A stretch of 19,645 nucleotides of DNA. Source: an uncultured Oscillibacter sp. (GTDB lineage Bacteria; Bacillota; Clostridia; Oscillospirales; Oscillospiraceae). The first letter of the stretch is position 1; each line of letters begins with the position of its first letter. The position numbers were made by a program, and so were the translations under genes. Location of the stretch: the NCBI GenBank assembly GCA_934574045.1, contig CAKTMK010000041.1, positions 1 to 19,645 on the forward strand. Reading direction: 5' to 3'. Shown here in pieces: positions 6,268 to 13,891 of this stretch. Under the pieces are notes generated by a model. That model ran no database searches and was not told the DNA's origin. It saw only the letters and a program-made list of their open reading frames with translations.

Positions 6268-7170
6268 TCATCCGTCGATGCCCAGCGCCTCGAATACGGA
6301 GTCCACCACCGCTTTCCCGGTGCGCTCCAGCGCCTCGTCCGTGCTTCCGGCCACGTGCATCCCGGCGAGGAAGTTCTCCAGAGACAGCAGGGGATTGTCC
6401 GTGGAGGGCGGCTGCTGCTCGAAAACGTCCAGCCCCGCCGCGGCCAGCTTTCCGGAGGTGAGCGCTTCATACAGCGCGTCCTCGTCCACCAGCCCGCCCC
6501 GGGCGGTGTTGACCAGAATGAGCCGGGGATTGCACGCTTCAAAGCATTCGCGGCCCACCAGATGATGCGTCTCCGGCGTCAGCAGGCAGTGGACGCTCAC
6601 ATAGTCGCAGACGGAGAAAAGCTCCGAAAGGGATGCGGGCGTGAAGCCCAGCGCCCGGATGTCCCCGTCGCTGCGGCGGGCGCTGTGGCAATAGACTTCC
6701 ATGCGGAAGCCGTCTTTGCAGATCTGCGCCACATCCCGGGCGATGTGGCCGCTGCCGATCAGGCCGAGACGCCTGCCCGTCAGTTCGCGGCCCACCGTCT
6801 CCGGCATTCCGAACCGGGGCAGCAGGCCCTTGCGGGTCTTTTTGTCGATCTCCGTGACCTTGCGGGACAGGTCCAGCATCATGGCCACGGTGTACTCCGC
6901 CACGGAGCGGGAGTTGGTGCCGGGGGTGTTTTTCACGGGGATGCCGCAGGCCGCGGCGGTCTTGACGTCGATGCGGTCAAGGCCGGTCCCGTGCTGCTGG
7001 ATCAGACGGCAGCGCTTGGCCCGCCGGATCACGTCCGCCGTGCAGTACTGCTGGCGGACGATGATGGCGTCCAGCTCCTCCGGGCGGTCGAACCGGTCGG
7101 TAAGCTCCACATGGGCCTTGAGCCGCGCCAGCGCGGAGGGCGCAATGGGGTCGTTCAGATAGACTTTCAT
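6268..7170 (-). CDS. D-isomer-specific 2-hydroxyacid dehydrogenase
   Basis: A 300-residue cytoplasmic NAD(P)-dependent oxidoreductase interconverting a D-2-hydroxy acid and its 2-oxo acid. ATG 7170 is chosen because AAAGGA lies 9 bp upstream and MKVYLNDPIAPSAL is a natural N-terminus. The nucleotide-binding motif is LGLIGSGHIARDVA (135-148). The catalytic triad is visible as Arg224 in NTARGGLVDEDAL, Glu251 in LDVFEQQP, and His272 in GMHVAGSTDEA. Before the His the usual Thr-Pro is Gly-Met. Phosphoglycerate dehydrogenase is unlikely, as there is no ACT domain and the length is short. A cupin gene diverges from it across 149 bp. The damaged Fe-S protein follows 90 bp downstream on the same strand. 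Substrate unknown. Confidence 0.9.
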   Translation of the reverse strand: MKVYLNDPIAPSALARLKAHVELTDRFDRPEELDAIIVRQQYCTADVIRRAKRCRLIQQHGTGLDRIDVKTAAACGIPVKNTPGTNSRSVAEYTVAMMLDLSRKVTEIDKKTRKGLLPRFGMPETVGRELTGRRLGLIGSGHIARDVAQICKDGFRMEVYCHSARRSDGDIRALGFTPASLSELFSVCDYVSVHCLLTPETHHLVGRECFEACNPRLILVNTARGGLVDEDALYEALTSGKLAAAGLDVFEQQPPSTDNPLLSLENFLAGMHVAGSTDEALERTGKAVVDSVFEALGIDG

Positions 7171-7319
7171 ATCGGCGGTCCTTTCTGCGTCAGAGGTCTC
7201 CCGGCGGGGATGTCCGCCTCGGTGGGAGTGCGCAATTTTGTACAATCAAAACCTCGCGGCCGGCGGTATGATCGGGACAGATCCTTCGGGATCGGATCAA
7301 TGACCGAGGAGTGTGGAAC

Positions 7320-7715
7320 ATGAAGTACAAGGATCTGTTTGACCAATTCGACACGGAGGGCAGACTGGTGCTGCCGGACATGGAGCGCGCGTTTTCCGAC
7401 GTTCCGTGGAGCAGACACCCCGTCTTTGAGGGCGTGGAGCTTAAGCACATCGTCACGGCCGCTCAGACGGACGGGCAGTTCAGCTTTCATCTGGTGCGGA
7501 TCGCGCCCAACAAAAGGATCGGGGACCATGTGCATCAGACGCAGCTGGAGACCCACGAGGTGATCTCCGGAAGCGGCGTGTGCGTGAACGGCGGGACGGC
7601 GATCGCCTATGAGCCGGGAGTAATCACCGTGCTGCCGAAGAACGTCCCTCACGAGGTGACCGCCGGCGGGGATGGGCTTTATCTGTTTGCAAAATTCATG
7701 CCCGCGCTGAATTGA
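7320..7715 (+). CDS. Cupin domain protein
   Basis: 131 residues from ATG 7320, chosen because GAGGAG (7306-7311) lies 8 bp upstream; an in-frame GTG at 7311 overlaps that site. It is a single cupin barrel. Motif 1 is GDHVHQTQLETHEVISGSG with His70, His72 and Glu77 or His79 as possible metal ligands. Motif 2 is PGVITVLPKNVPHEVTAG with His111. Proteins of this type can be small dioxygenase-like enzymes, isomerases or ligand-binding accessories; nothing decides between these. Its 3' end overlaps the 3' end of the convergent AraC-type regulator by 37 bp. That regulator also has an N-terminal cupin, so both may recognise one metabolite, which is speculation. Confidence 0.8.
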   Translation: MKYKDLFDQFDTEGRLVLPDMERAFSDVPWSRHPVFEGVELKHIVTAAQTDGQFSFHLVRIAPNKRIGDHVHQTQLETHEVISGSGVCVNGGTAIAYEPGVITVLPKNVPHEVTAGGDGLYLFAKFMPALN

Positions 7716-8473
7716 CCGGCGTCCTCCGCGGCCAGCGGACGGCGGGCGGCCCGGTAAACGGCGGGCGTCAGCCCCACGCATTTTTCAAAGTGTCTGATGA
7801 AGTGGCTTTGGTCGCAGAAACCGGCGGCCAGAGCCACTTCTGCTGTGCTTTCCACGTGCTCCATCAGGCGCTGCGCCTTTCGGACGCGGTTTTGGATCTG
7901 GAACTGATGGGGCGTCAGGCCCACGGTCCGCTGAAAGCTGCGGATGAAGTGATACTTGCTGAGATACGCGGCCTGCGCCATTTTTTCGACGCTCAGCGGC
8001 CTTTCCGGAAAGACCTCCAGCCGGCGCTCGACGGCGGCGAGCCGCGGCTCCCGGAAGTGCAGCCGGGGGTCTGCGTTCATAAGGCCGACGGAGCGCGCCA
8101 GCTCCGCCGTCTGCGCCTGCGTCAGGCGCAGACCGGGCACGGCGTCGAGCAGCCCCAGGACCCTGTCCCGCAGCGCTTTTCCGCGGAGGCGGTGCGCGGC
8201 GTCCTTGCGGACGCACAGGGTCAGGAGCGTGTAGACGGGGGCCGCCTGAACGGTGTGCGGTGCATAGGGCGGGATTACGAATGCGCGGCCCGCCCCGTAA
8301 GTCGCGGACCGGCCCCCCAGCGTCAGCGCCACCGCCCCGTCCAGCACCAGTCCGGCGGTGAACACGGAGACATGGTTGTGCAGAGGGTAGGAGATGCCGG
8401 AATCGCGGCAGACGATCAGCTCCATCGGCTCCGTCCGGCCACGGAAATACTGCACGCGATCTGCCGTCATCAT
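7679..8473 (-). CDS. AraC-family transcriptional regulator
   Basis: 264 residues from ATG 8473. A GTG at 8482 is in frame but has no ribosome binding site, while GGGGTGA lies 6 bp before 8473; a second ATG follows directly at 8470. The N-terminal half is an AraC-type cupin sensor (YPLHNHVSVFTAGLVLDG, then GRAFVIPPYAPHTVQ). The C-terminal third holds two helix-turn-helix motifs. The first is SVEKMAQAAYLSKYHFIRSF. The second is STAEVALAAGFCDQSHFIRH, followed by the diagnostic FEKCVGLTPAVYR. It binds DNA in response to a small ligand. Targets are unknown; the convergent cupin gene is the nearest candidate. It lies downstream of the Crp/Fnr-type gene on the same strand but a terminator separates them. 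Confidence 0.93.
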   Translation of the reverse strand: MMTADRVQYFRGRTEPMELIVCRDSGISYPLHNHVSVFTAGLVLDGAVALTLGGRSATYGAGRAFVIPPYAPHTVQAAPVYTLLTLCVRKDAAHRLRGKALRDRVLGLLDAVPGLRLTQAQTAELARSVGLMNADPRLHFREPRLAAVERRLEVFPERPLSVEKMAQAAYLSKYHFIRSFQRTVGLTPHQFQIQNRVRKAQRLMEHVESTAEVALAAGFCDQSHFIRHFEKCVGLTPAVYRAARRPLAAEDAGQFSAGMNFANR

Positions 8474-8584
8474 GAGCGTCACCCCGGAAGTTCGGATTTG
8501 GACGGGCGCGGCCCGTTTCCGGCGGCGCTCCGTTCAGCAGCTTCATTTTACCATAAAATGCGGGAAAAGGGCAGGGGAGAAGTG

Positions 8585-8615
8585 AAAAAAGAGCGGCTTT
8601 TCAGCCGCTCTTTTT
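8585..8615. terminator. Bidirectional terminator after the Crp/Fnr-type gene
   Basis: GAGCGGCT (8591-8598) and AGCCGCTC (8603-8610) form an 8-bp stem with loop TTTC, flanked by six A on the left and five T on the right. On the minus strand it gives stem plus T6, right after the regulator stop at 8628. It separates that gene from the AraC-type gene. Confidence 0.9.
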
Positions 8616-8627
8616 CATTTTTGGCGT

Positions 8628-9293
8628 TCATGACTCCTGACTGATGGAAAATGCGCCGATGGAATCAAAGATCTCCGACAGGCCGGAGGGCGAGAGTACC
8701 TTGATATGCCGGTAGCCCAGGGAAATGATATTCTCCTTGGAAAACTCGTTCAGGATCCGGTTGACGGAGATCCGGTTGATGCCGGTCATCGCGGCCACCT
8801 GCTCGTGGGTGAACGGAATGATGGAGCCGGACCGGCCGTACTGCGTGTAGAGCAGGTACGCAACCCGCTTTTTACTTTCGCGGAAGTGGGAGCAGAGAAT
8901 GTATTCGTGCAGCAGGATGATCCGGTCCATCATATGGGAAAACAGGACCTGAAAGGTGGATATGTCGGATTTTACAAACTGAAGAAACTCCACCGAGGGG
9001 AGCGCGTAATAACTGACCGGCGTGATCGCCTGCGCATCCTGAATGATGGTGGAGCCGGGGATCAGGGATTTCAGATAGACGATGTTGTTTTTCGGGATGT
9101 AAAAGAGGGTGACCTCCTCGCCGTCATAGCCCGTACAAAACGTGCGGACCGTTCCCTCCGCGATATACCACAGCTCGTTGGCGGGGCTGCCGCGCTCCAG
9201 CAGGTACGCATTTTTCTCCAGAGACCGCTTGGTTCCGTATGATAAAAAGATGTCTTTGAAGAAAAGGCTGTGCTGTTTCAGTATTTCTTCCAT
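8628..9293 (-). CDS. Crp/Fnr-family transcriptional regulator
   Basis: 221 residues; ATG 9293 has AAGGAGAG 6-7 bp upstream. The cyclic-nucleotide-binding-like barrel covers about 10-115, with ERGSPANELWYIAEGTVRTF as the core strands. A long dimer helix follows (115-140), then a winged HTH at about 160-200 (FTHEQVAAMTGINRISVNRI, recognition helix near 173-184). The phosphate-binding Arg of true Crp is not obvious and the N-terminal cysteines of Fnr are absent, so the effector is neither clearly cAMP nor a 4Fe-4S cluster. Clostridial relatives answer to varied ligands. It is divergent from the TRAP/dehydrogenase operon, and Crp-type inverted repeats fill the shared upstream region. It is the best candidate regulator of that operon. 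Confidence 0.92.
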   Translation of the reverse strand: MEEILKQHSLFFKDIFLSYGTKRSLEKNAYLLERGSPANELWYIAEGTVRTFCTGYDGEEVTLFYIPKNNIVYLKSLIPGSTIIQDAQAITPVSYYALPSVEFLQFVKSDISTFQVLFSHMMDRIILLHEYILCSHFRESKKRVAYLLYTQYGRSGSIIPFTHEQVAAMTGINRISVNRILNEFSKENIISLGYRHIKVLSPSGLSEIFDSIGAFSISQES

Positions 9294-9520
9294 AGTTACT
9301 CTCCTTGTTTGTGCCGAAAAGCGCCGCGCTCAGCGCCCTCTCCGTGGCTGAGACGCGCGAAAGGACAGGCGGCCCCGCGCCGCGGCTGATCCGGATGCTC
9401 CCGCGGCAGCGCCGTCCTGCTTCGCCGCCGCCCGGAAAATGGCCGCAATGCCTGCCAAGCCGCAGGGCTTTACTGCATAATTACCATTTTTAACCGGATA
9501 AGCGGCCGTTTTTTAGTGTA

Positions 9521-9538
9521 TTGTATATAATGCCCCAA
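9521..9538 (-). promoter_or_regulatory. Degenerate third copy of the Crp/Fnr-type site, near the regulator side
   Basis: Read on the minus strand this is TTGGGGCATTATATACAA. It keeps TTG-N8-TATACAA of the two upstream sites of dctP, but the left half is otherwise unlike them. It also contains an AT-rich TATACAAT that could be a -10 for the regulator gene, in which case binding would repress it. Within the 547-bp gap 9294-9840 the stretch 9300-9480 is GC-rich and shows no gene or motif I can support. Confidence 0.35.
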
Positions 9539-9637
9539 AACCGAAGAGAAAGTCAACCGGCGGACGCCGCCCTTATTATGGGCGCGGAGGGGAGGGGCTG
9601 GCGGCGGACCGGGGAGACGGAAGCCGCTTCCGGCCGG

Positions 9638-9657
9638 ATTGAATAGTTTTATACAAT
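9638..9657 (+). promoter_or_regulatory. Distal Crp/Fnr-type inverted repeat
   Basis: ATTGAATAGTTTTATACAAT fits the inverted repeat ATTGaATA-N4-TATaCAAT. It is identical to the proximal site in both 8-base arms and lies 91 bp upstream of it, centre to centre (about 8.7 helical turns). Confidence 0.6.
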
Positions 9658-9728
9658 GTAGATCGAAAAGTTGGAGCAAAACAGACAAAAAAGATGCGTG
9701 TTTCTTCAAAATCGTAGAATTTGTGAAC

Positions 9729-9748
9729 ATTGAATAATACTATACAAT
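9729..9748 (+). promoter_or_regulatory. Proximal Crp/Fnr-type inverted repeat in the dctP promoter
   Basis: ATTGAATAATACTATACAAT has the same 8-base arms as the distal site. Its centre (9738.5) is 41.5-42.5 bp before the start expected from the -10 TAAAAT at 9769-9774. The -35 place, 9746-9751, is AATTTT, which is poor. A weak -35 covered by an activator site is the class II Crp arrangement. Confidence 0.6.
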
Positions 9749-9768
9749 TTTACGCCGGGCGGTTACGT

Positions 9769-9774
9769 TAAAAT
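9769..9774 (+). promoter_or_regulatory. Candidate -10 element of the dctP operon promoter
   Basis: TAAAAT lies in GTTAAAATG. No good -35 is present at the right spacing; the proximal activator-like site takes its place. The inferred transcription start is near 9780, giving a leader of about 60 nt. Confidence 0.45.
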
Positions 9775-9840
9775 GAACAGGAACTCAGCGATGCAGACGC
9801 TGCACCGCCTGAAGATTTATCATGAACGGAGGACTTCTCA

Positions 9841-10878
9841 ATGAAACGACTTTTCGCGATGATGTTGGCTTGCATGACAGCCCTTTCTCTGGTGGCCTGC
9901 GGCAGCACCAGTAGTTCCGGCGGCAGCACCGCCGGCGGGGACGGAAAGACAATCACTCTGAAGGCCGGTATGAGCGGCAGTGAGACCTCGCCCACCTATG
10001 TTGCGCTGTCTGAGTTTAAGCGGCTGGTCGAGGAGAAAACGGACGGACGGTATATTATCGAGATCTATACCAACGACCAGCTTTCCTCCGGCGACCAGAT
10101 GAAGGCCATCGAGATGGGCATGAACAACACCATCGACATCGAGATGCACGCCGGCTCCCTGTGGGGCAGCTACGTGCCGCAGATGCAGGTCGTCAGCACG
10201 CCGTTCCTGTTCTCCAGCTATGACGACGCCGACAAGCTGGTTCTCGACCCCGAGAGCGACGGCTATCAGCTCATTGAGGGCTGGCTGAGCGAAAAGGGCG
10301 TTCACACCCTGGGCATTCTGGAGCAGGGCTTCCGTCAGCTCTCCAACTCCAAGAAGGAAGTTCTGACCCCGGCGGATCTGAAGGGCATGAAGTTCCGCGT
10401 TCCCCAGACCTCCATTCTGATCGACGCCTTTAGCGCCATGGGCGCCAGCGCCTCTCCCATGAGCTTCTCCGAGGTGTATACCGCCCTGCAGCAGGGCACC
10501 ATTGACGGGCAGGAGAACCCTCTGAGCGCCATGGTCACCGGCAAGTTCGAGGAAGTTCAGAAGTATGTCACCATGTGGAACTACTCCTATGACATTTTCG
10601 TGCTCAACGCCAGCGGAAAGGTCTGGAACAGCCTGAGCGACGAGGACAAGGCCATCTTTGACGAGTGCGGCAGAGAGGCCTGCGCGACCGAGATCGCCGC
10701 TTCCCGCGAGGCTGACGACGGATTCAGAAAGACCGTTGAGGACGCCGGCGTGAAGATCACGGAGCTGACTCCCGAGCAGCTGGCCGCCTTCAAGGATGCC
10801 TGCGCGCCCGTGTACGAGAAGTACAGAGACACCATCGGCGAGGACGCTTACGCCGCCTTTGGCTATACGTTCAGCTGA
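9841..10878 (+). CDS. dctP: TRAP transporter solute-binding lipoprotein (DctP family)
   Basis: 345 residues; GGAGG (9828-9832) precedes ATG 9841 by 8 bp. A lipoprotein signal peptide ends in LSLVACGS with Cys20 as the lipidated residue, followed by a Ser/Gly-rich linker. The mature domain is a DctP-type receptor that captures the substrate outside the membrane and hands it to DctQM. Arg186 in LKGMKFRVPQTS is the conserved residue that pairs with the substrate carboxylate in family members. MSFSEVYTALQQGTIDGQEN is the family signature around residue 215. The ligand is thus probably a carboxylate; the downstream dehydrogenase genes point to a 2-oxo or 2-hydroxy acid, but this is inference. It is the first gene of the operon, under the Crp/Fnr-type sites. 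Confidence 0.95.
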   Translation: MKRLFAMMLACMTALSLVACGSTSSSGGSTAGGDGKTITLKAGMSGSETSPTYVALSEFKRLVEEKTDGRYIIEIYTNDQLSSGDQMKAIEMGMNNTIDIEMHAGSLWGSYVPQMQVVSTPFLFSSYDDADKLVLDPESDGYQLIEGWLSEKGVHTLGILEQGFRQLSNSKKEVLTPADLKGMKFRVPQTSILIDAFSAMGASASPMSFSEVYTALQQGTIDGQENPLSAMVTGKFEEVQKYVTMWNYSYDIFVLNASGKVWNSLSDEDKAIFDECGREACATEIAASREADDGFRKTVEDAGVKITELTPEQLAAFKDACAPVYEKYRDTIGEDAYAAFGYTFS

Positions 10879-10936
10879 TCCGCTCCGCTTGTTCCCCAGC
10901 AGCCATTCAGGAGCGCTATGATTTGAGTTCTGTCTG

Positions 10937-10964
10937 CGGGGGGCTGCTTCAAAACAGCCCCCCG
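10937..10964 (+). promoter_or_regulatory. Intercistronic hairpin between dctP and dctQ
   Basis: CGGGGGGCTG and CAGCCCCCCG form a perfect 10-bp stem with an 8-base loop and no T-run. It lies 58 bp after dctP. It probably protects the dctP 3' end or partly terminates, giving more binding protein than membrane subunits. Confidence 0.55.
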
Positions 10965-11023
10965 TCTGCAAGTCACTTTGAGTAAACCGGCAAGGAATGA
11001 AGGAAATAAAGGAGAAAATGCGT

Positions 11024-11521
11024 ATGGAAAAACACGGCGCGAAATACGTGTGGGATCATTTGGAGGAAACGGCCGCCGCGGTCATCATTCTGGTCATGGC
11101 CATCGTCAGCTTCATAAACGTTATGGGCAGATTCGTATTCAAGCACCCGCTGGCGTGGGCCGACGAGCTGACGCTGCTGCTGTTCCTGTGGGCCTCGATG
11201 CTGGGCGCCGCAGTCGCCTTCAAGCGGGGGAGCCACTTCAACATGGGCCTGCTTGCGGAGTCCGGCGGAAGAACGCGGCACATTCTGCTGGCCGCGGTGA
11301 GCCTGATCTTCAACCTTCTGTTCAGCGCGCTGGTGCTGGCCACCGGCATCAAGATGATGCTCAACCAGATTTCCTTCAACGGGATCCTGCCCACCCTTCA
11401 CATTCCTCAGGCGATCCAAGGCGCGGCCGTTCCGGTGGGCGCGGTGTTCATGATTATCCGTTCCGTGGAGAACTTTTTGGAAACGCTGAAGAAAAATTCG
11501 GAAGAAAGCGAGGGAGAGTGA
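11024..11521 (+). CDS. dctQ: TRAP transporter small membrane subunit (DctQ)
   Basis: 165 residues from ATG 11024. AAAGGAG (11008-11014) is 9 bp from this ATG; the ATG at 11018 is too close to it, and the one at 10997 would place the site inside the gene. Four membrane helices are visible at about 13-34, 48-66, 86-107 and 131-147. The family motif between helices 1 and 2 is clear: GRFVFKHPLAWADELTLLLF, followed by LGAAVAFKRGSHF. The subunit joins the large DctM channel subunit in the cytoplasmic membrane to drive sodium-coupled uptake of the substrate delivered by DctP. Its stop is 3 bp before the dctM start, so expression is tightly coupled. The acidic C-terminal tail is cytoplasmic. Confidence 0.93.
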   Translation: MEKHGAKYVWDHLEETAAAVIILVMAIVSFINVMGRFVFKHPLAWADELTLLLFLWASMLGAAVAFKRGSHFNMGLLAESGGRTRHILLAAVSLIFNLLFSALVLATGIKMMLNQISFNGILPTLHIPQAIQGAAVPVGAVFMIIRSVENFLETLKKNSEESEGE

Positions 11522-11524
11522 GAT

Positions 11525-12802
11525 ATGACTGGACTATTGCTGTTTGCGTCTTTCGCCATCCTGCTGATTCTGGGCGTCCCCATCTGCGTCTCTCTGGGCC
11601 TTTCCTCCGTTGTGGGACTTCTGGCCTGCGGCTTCGATCTGGGAATGCTCCCGGATACCCTCTATGCCTCGATTTGTAAGTACGCCCTGCTGGCGGTCCC
11701 TTTCTTCGTTCTGGCCGGCGCCATCATGGAGTACGCCGGTATTTCCGAAAAGCTGATCCGCTTCGCGGACACCTGCGTGGGACACCGGAAGAGCGGCCTG
11801 ATTACGGTGGTGGTGATCACCTCCTGCTTCTTCGCGGCGATCTCCGGCTCCGGCGCGGCGGCTGTGGCCGCTCTGGGCGGCATCCTGATCCCGGCCATGG
11901 TGGACGCCAAGTATGACAAGGGAATGTCCACGGTTCTGGTGAGCGCGTCCGGCGCCATCGGCATCATCATTCCTCCCAGCATCGGCTATGTGGTGTACGC
12001 GTCCATCGTGAACGTCTCGGTCAGCGACCTGTTCCTGTCCGGCATTATCCCCGGTATCCTGCTGGGCGCCGCGTATGTGGCGGTGGCCATCTGGATGTCC
12101 AGAGGCAATCACGAGATCGTCCACCGGGAGCCTGCCAGCGCCAAGGAGAGATGGGCGGCCTTTAAGGACGCCATCTGGGGCCTGCTGATGCCCGTCATCA
12201 TTCTGGGCGGCATTTACGGCGGCATTTTCACTCCCACCGAGGCGGCCGCCGTGGCTGTGATCTACGGCCTGTTTGTCGGTATATTCATCTACCGGAAGAT
12301 TACGCTGAAAAACATCCTGTCCGTCCTGCGCGGCGCGGCGATCTCCTCTGCCACGGTCATGTACGTGGTGGCCTGCGCCTCCATCTTCGCGTGGGTCCTG
12401 ACCACGTCTCACGTGGCCACCGACATCTCCAACGCCATGCTGGCCCTGTCCAGCAACAAGATCGTCCTGCTCATGCTGGTCAATGTGGTGTTCCTGATCG
12501 CCGGCTGCTTTCTGGACGGCAGCTCCGCTTACTATATCTTCATGCCTGTGGTGCTGCCCATCCTGCAGGCGCTGGACGTGGATCTGGTGCAGGCGGGCGT
12601 GTTTATCACCGTGAATCTGGCCATCGGTCTGGTAACGCCTCCCATCGGCATCAACCTCTATGTGGGCGCGGGTATCGCCGGCGTCAGCGTCTCCAGTCTG
12701 GTGAAGAAGGTGGTTCCGTTCGTGGTCGGCGGCGTCATCATCCTGCTGCTGCTGACGTTCATCCCGGCGCTCTCGGTCGGGATCCTGCACCTTGCCGGCT
12801 GA
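11525..12802 (+). CDS. dctM: TRAP transporter large membrane subunit (DctM)
   Basis: 425 residues, almost wholly hydrophobic, the usual length for the family. GGGAGAG lies just before ATG 11525, inside the end of dctQ. Family signatures are present: SGSGAAAVAALGGILIPAMV, GIIIPPSIGYVVYA, GGIFTPTEAAAVAVIYGL and GLVTPPIGINLYVGAGIAGV. These make up the inverted-repeat transport core that moves the substrate inward with sodium ions in an elevator-like motion. With dctP and dctQ the transporter is complete. The E1alpha gene follows after 73 bp with its own strong ribosome binding site and no terminator between. That supports one transcript for uptake and catabolism. Confidence 0.95.
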   Translation: MTGLLLFASFAILLILGVPICVSLGLSSVVGLLACGFDLGMLPDTLYASICKYALLAVPFFVLAGAIMEYAGISEKLIRFADTCVGHRKSGLITVVVITSCFFAAISGSGAAAVAALGGILIPAMVDAKYDKGMSTVLVSASGAIGIIIPPSIGYVVYASIVNVSVSDLFLSGIIPGILLGAAYVAVAIWMSRGNHEIVHREPASAKERWAAFKDAIWGLLMPVIILGGIYGGIFTPTEAAAVAVIYGLFVGIFIYRKITLKNILSVLRGAAISSATVMYVVACASIFAWVLTTSHVATDISNAMLALSSNKIVLLMLVNVVFLIAGCFLDGSSAYYIFMPVVLPILQALDVDLVQAGVFITVNLAIGLVTPPIGINLYVGAGIAGVSVSSLVKKVVPFVVGGVIILLLLTFIPALSVGILHLAG

Positions 12803-12875
12803 GCGCTTCTGCGCGGGGCCGCGTTGGGTCGGATTTTAATCACATGAACTCTAATGAAAAATTGAGGGGGTCACT

Positions 12876-13841
12876 ATGAAATACGAAAAAGACTTTTTGA
12901 TGAAGCTCTACAAGGAACTGCTGGAGACCCGGCTGCTGGAGATCAAGATGACGGACCTCTATGCGGAGAGCAGAGTCCCCGGACATATCCACAGCGGCAC
13001 CGGCCAGGAGGCTGCCTTTGTCGGCGTGCTGGCCGCGAGAAAGCCCGGCGACTACTTCAAGCTCCCTCACCGCGTGGTCAGCGCCGCCCATCTGGTGGGC
13101 GATCCGCTGGACACCTTCTTCGGTGAGATCCTGGCAAAAAAGACCGGCAACGCCGGCGGGCGGGGCGGCGTGAACCATCTGGGGCGGCTGTGCGACGGCG
13201 TTCTGGGTATGTCCGGCACGCTGGGCTGCGACGCGGCCATCCCTGTCGGCGCAGCCCTGACCATCGAGACGGAGGGCCGGGACAATGTGGCCTTCTTCTT
13301 CGCGGGCGACGGCGCCACCAACCGCGGCCCCGTCTACGAGGCCATGACGCTGGCCGCGGACTGGAAGCTGCCGGTGGTATTCGTGTGCATCAACAACGAG
13401 TTCGCCATCTCCACGCCCGTCACCTTCTCGTCCCCCGTGCCCAACGTCATGGCGGACAAGGCAGCCGGCTTCAATATGCCCTCCGTGGTCGTTGACGGCA
13501 CGGATGTTCTTCAGACCTATGAGGGCGCGTCCAAGATCGTGGAGGGCGTCCGGGCCGGAAACGGCCCCGCCGTCATCGAGTGCAAGTGCTATCGCTGGAG
13601 AGGACACTTCGAGGGCGACCAGTGCGCGTACCGCGATCAGGCCGTTACGGAGAAGTGGATCGAAGAGAGGGACTGCGTCAAGAACTTTGAGAAGGCTCTG
13701 ATGGAATGGGGCCTGCTGACCGAGGAAGAGAGCAAGAAGATGCGCGAGGACTTTGACAAAGAGATGAACGACGCCATCGACAGGACGGAAGCGGCTCCTG
13801 AGATGACGGCCGAGGAGATATTTGATTACCTTTATGTCTGA
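12876..13841 (+). CDS. acoA: TPP-dependent dehydrogenase E1 component, alpha subunit (acetoin dehydrogenase-type)
   Basis: 321 residues, the usual length for AcoA-type E1alpha; TGAGGGGG precedes ATG 12876. With E1beta it decarboxylates or cleaves the substrate on thiamine diphosphate and passes the acyl group to lipoyl-E2. The TPP/Mg motif is FFAGDGATNRG (141-151) closing at NNEFAIST (173-180). Other family blocks are LPHRVVSAAH, NAGGRGGVNHLG and YRWRGHFEGD (239-248). The AcoA, pyruvate and branched-chain E1alpha families are close, and sequence reading alone does not fix the substrate. The order E1alpha-E1beta-E2-E3 with short separate E1 subunits fits an acetoin-type cluster, while the TRAP genes suggest an acid. 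An IS110 remnant now separates it from E1beta. Confidence 0.88.
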   Translation: MKYEKDFLMKLYKELLETRLLEIKMTDLYAESRVPGHIHSGTGQEAAFVGVLAARKPGDYFKLPHRVVSAAHLVGDPLDTFFGEILAKKTGNAGGRGGVNHLGRLCDGVLGMSGTLGCDAAIPVGAALTIETEGRDNVAFFFAGDGATNRGPVYEAMTLAADWKLPVVFVCINNEFAISTPVTFSSPVPNVMADKAAGFNMPSVVVDGTDVLQTYEGASKIVEGVRAGNGPAVIECKCYRWRGHFEGDQCAYRDQAVTEKWIEERDCVKNFEKALMEWGLLTEEESKKMREDFDKEMNDAIDRTEAAPEMTAEEIFDYLYV

Positions 13842-13891
13842 TCGGGGAGGTACAAGGTTGAAACGTTATAATCTAAGTACCATTCCGGAAA

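Noticed and set aside
5461..7323. A 620-codon plus-strand frame across the NUDIX, Fe-S remnant and hydroxyacid dehydrogenase region
   Set aside because: It runs antisense to three genes with clear catalytic motifs and shows no domain of its own.
8628..9293. Calling the regulator Fnr or Crp proper
   Set aside because: It lacks the N-terminal cysteine cluster of Fnr and a clear cAMP-binding Arg, so only the superfamily is supported.
9294..9840. A sigma-54 promoter, as used by many acetoin operons
   Set aside because: No TGGCAC-N5-TTGC pattern is present before dctP or before the E1alpha gene, and no enhancer-binding activator gene is in the window.
11534..12790. A 418-codon antisense frame rich in Asp, His and Gln opposite dctM
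   Set aside because: It is the shadow of a hydrophobic membrane protein and has no start signal or recognisable domain.
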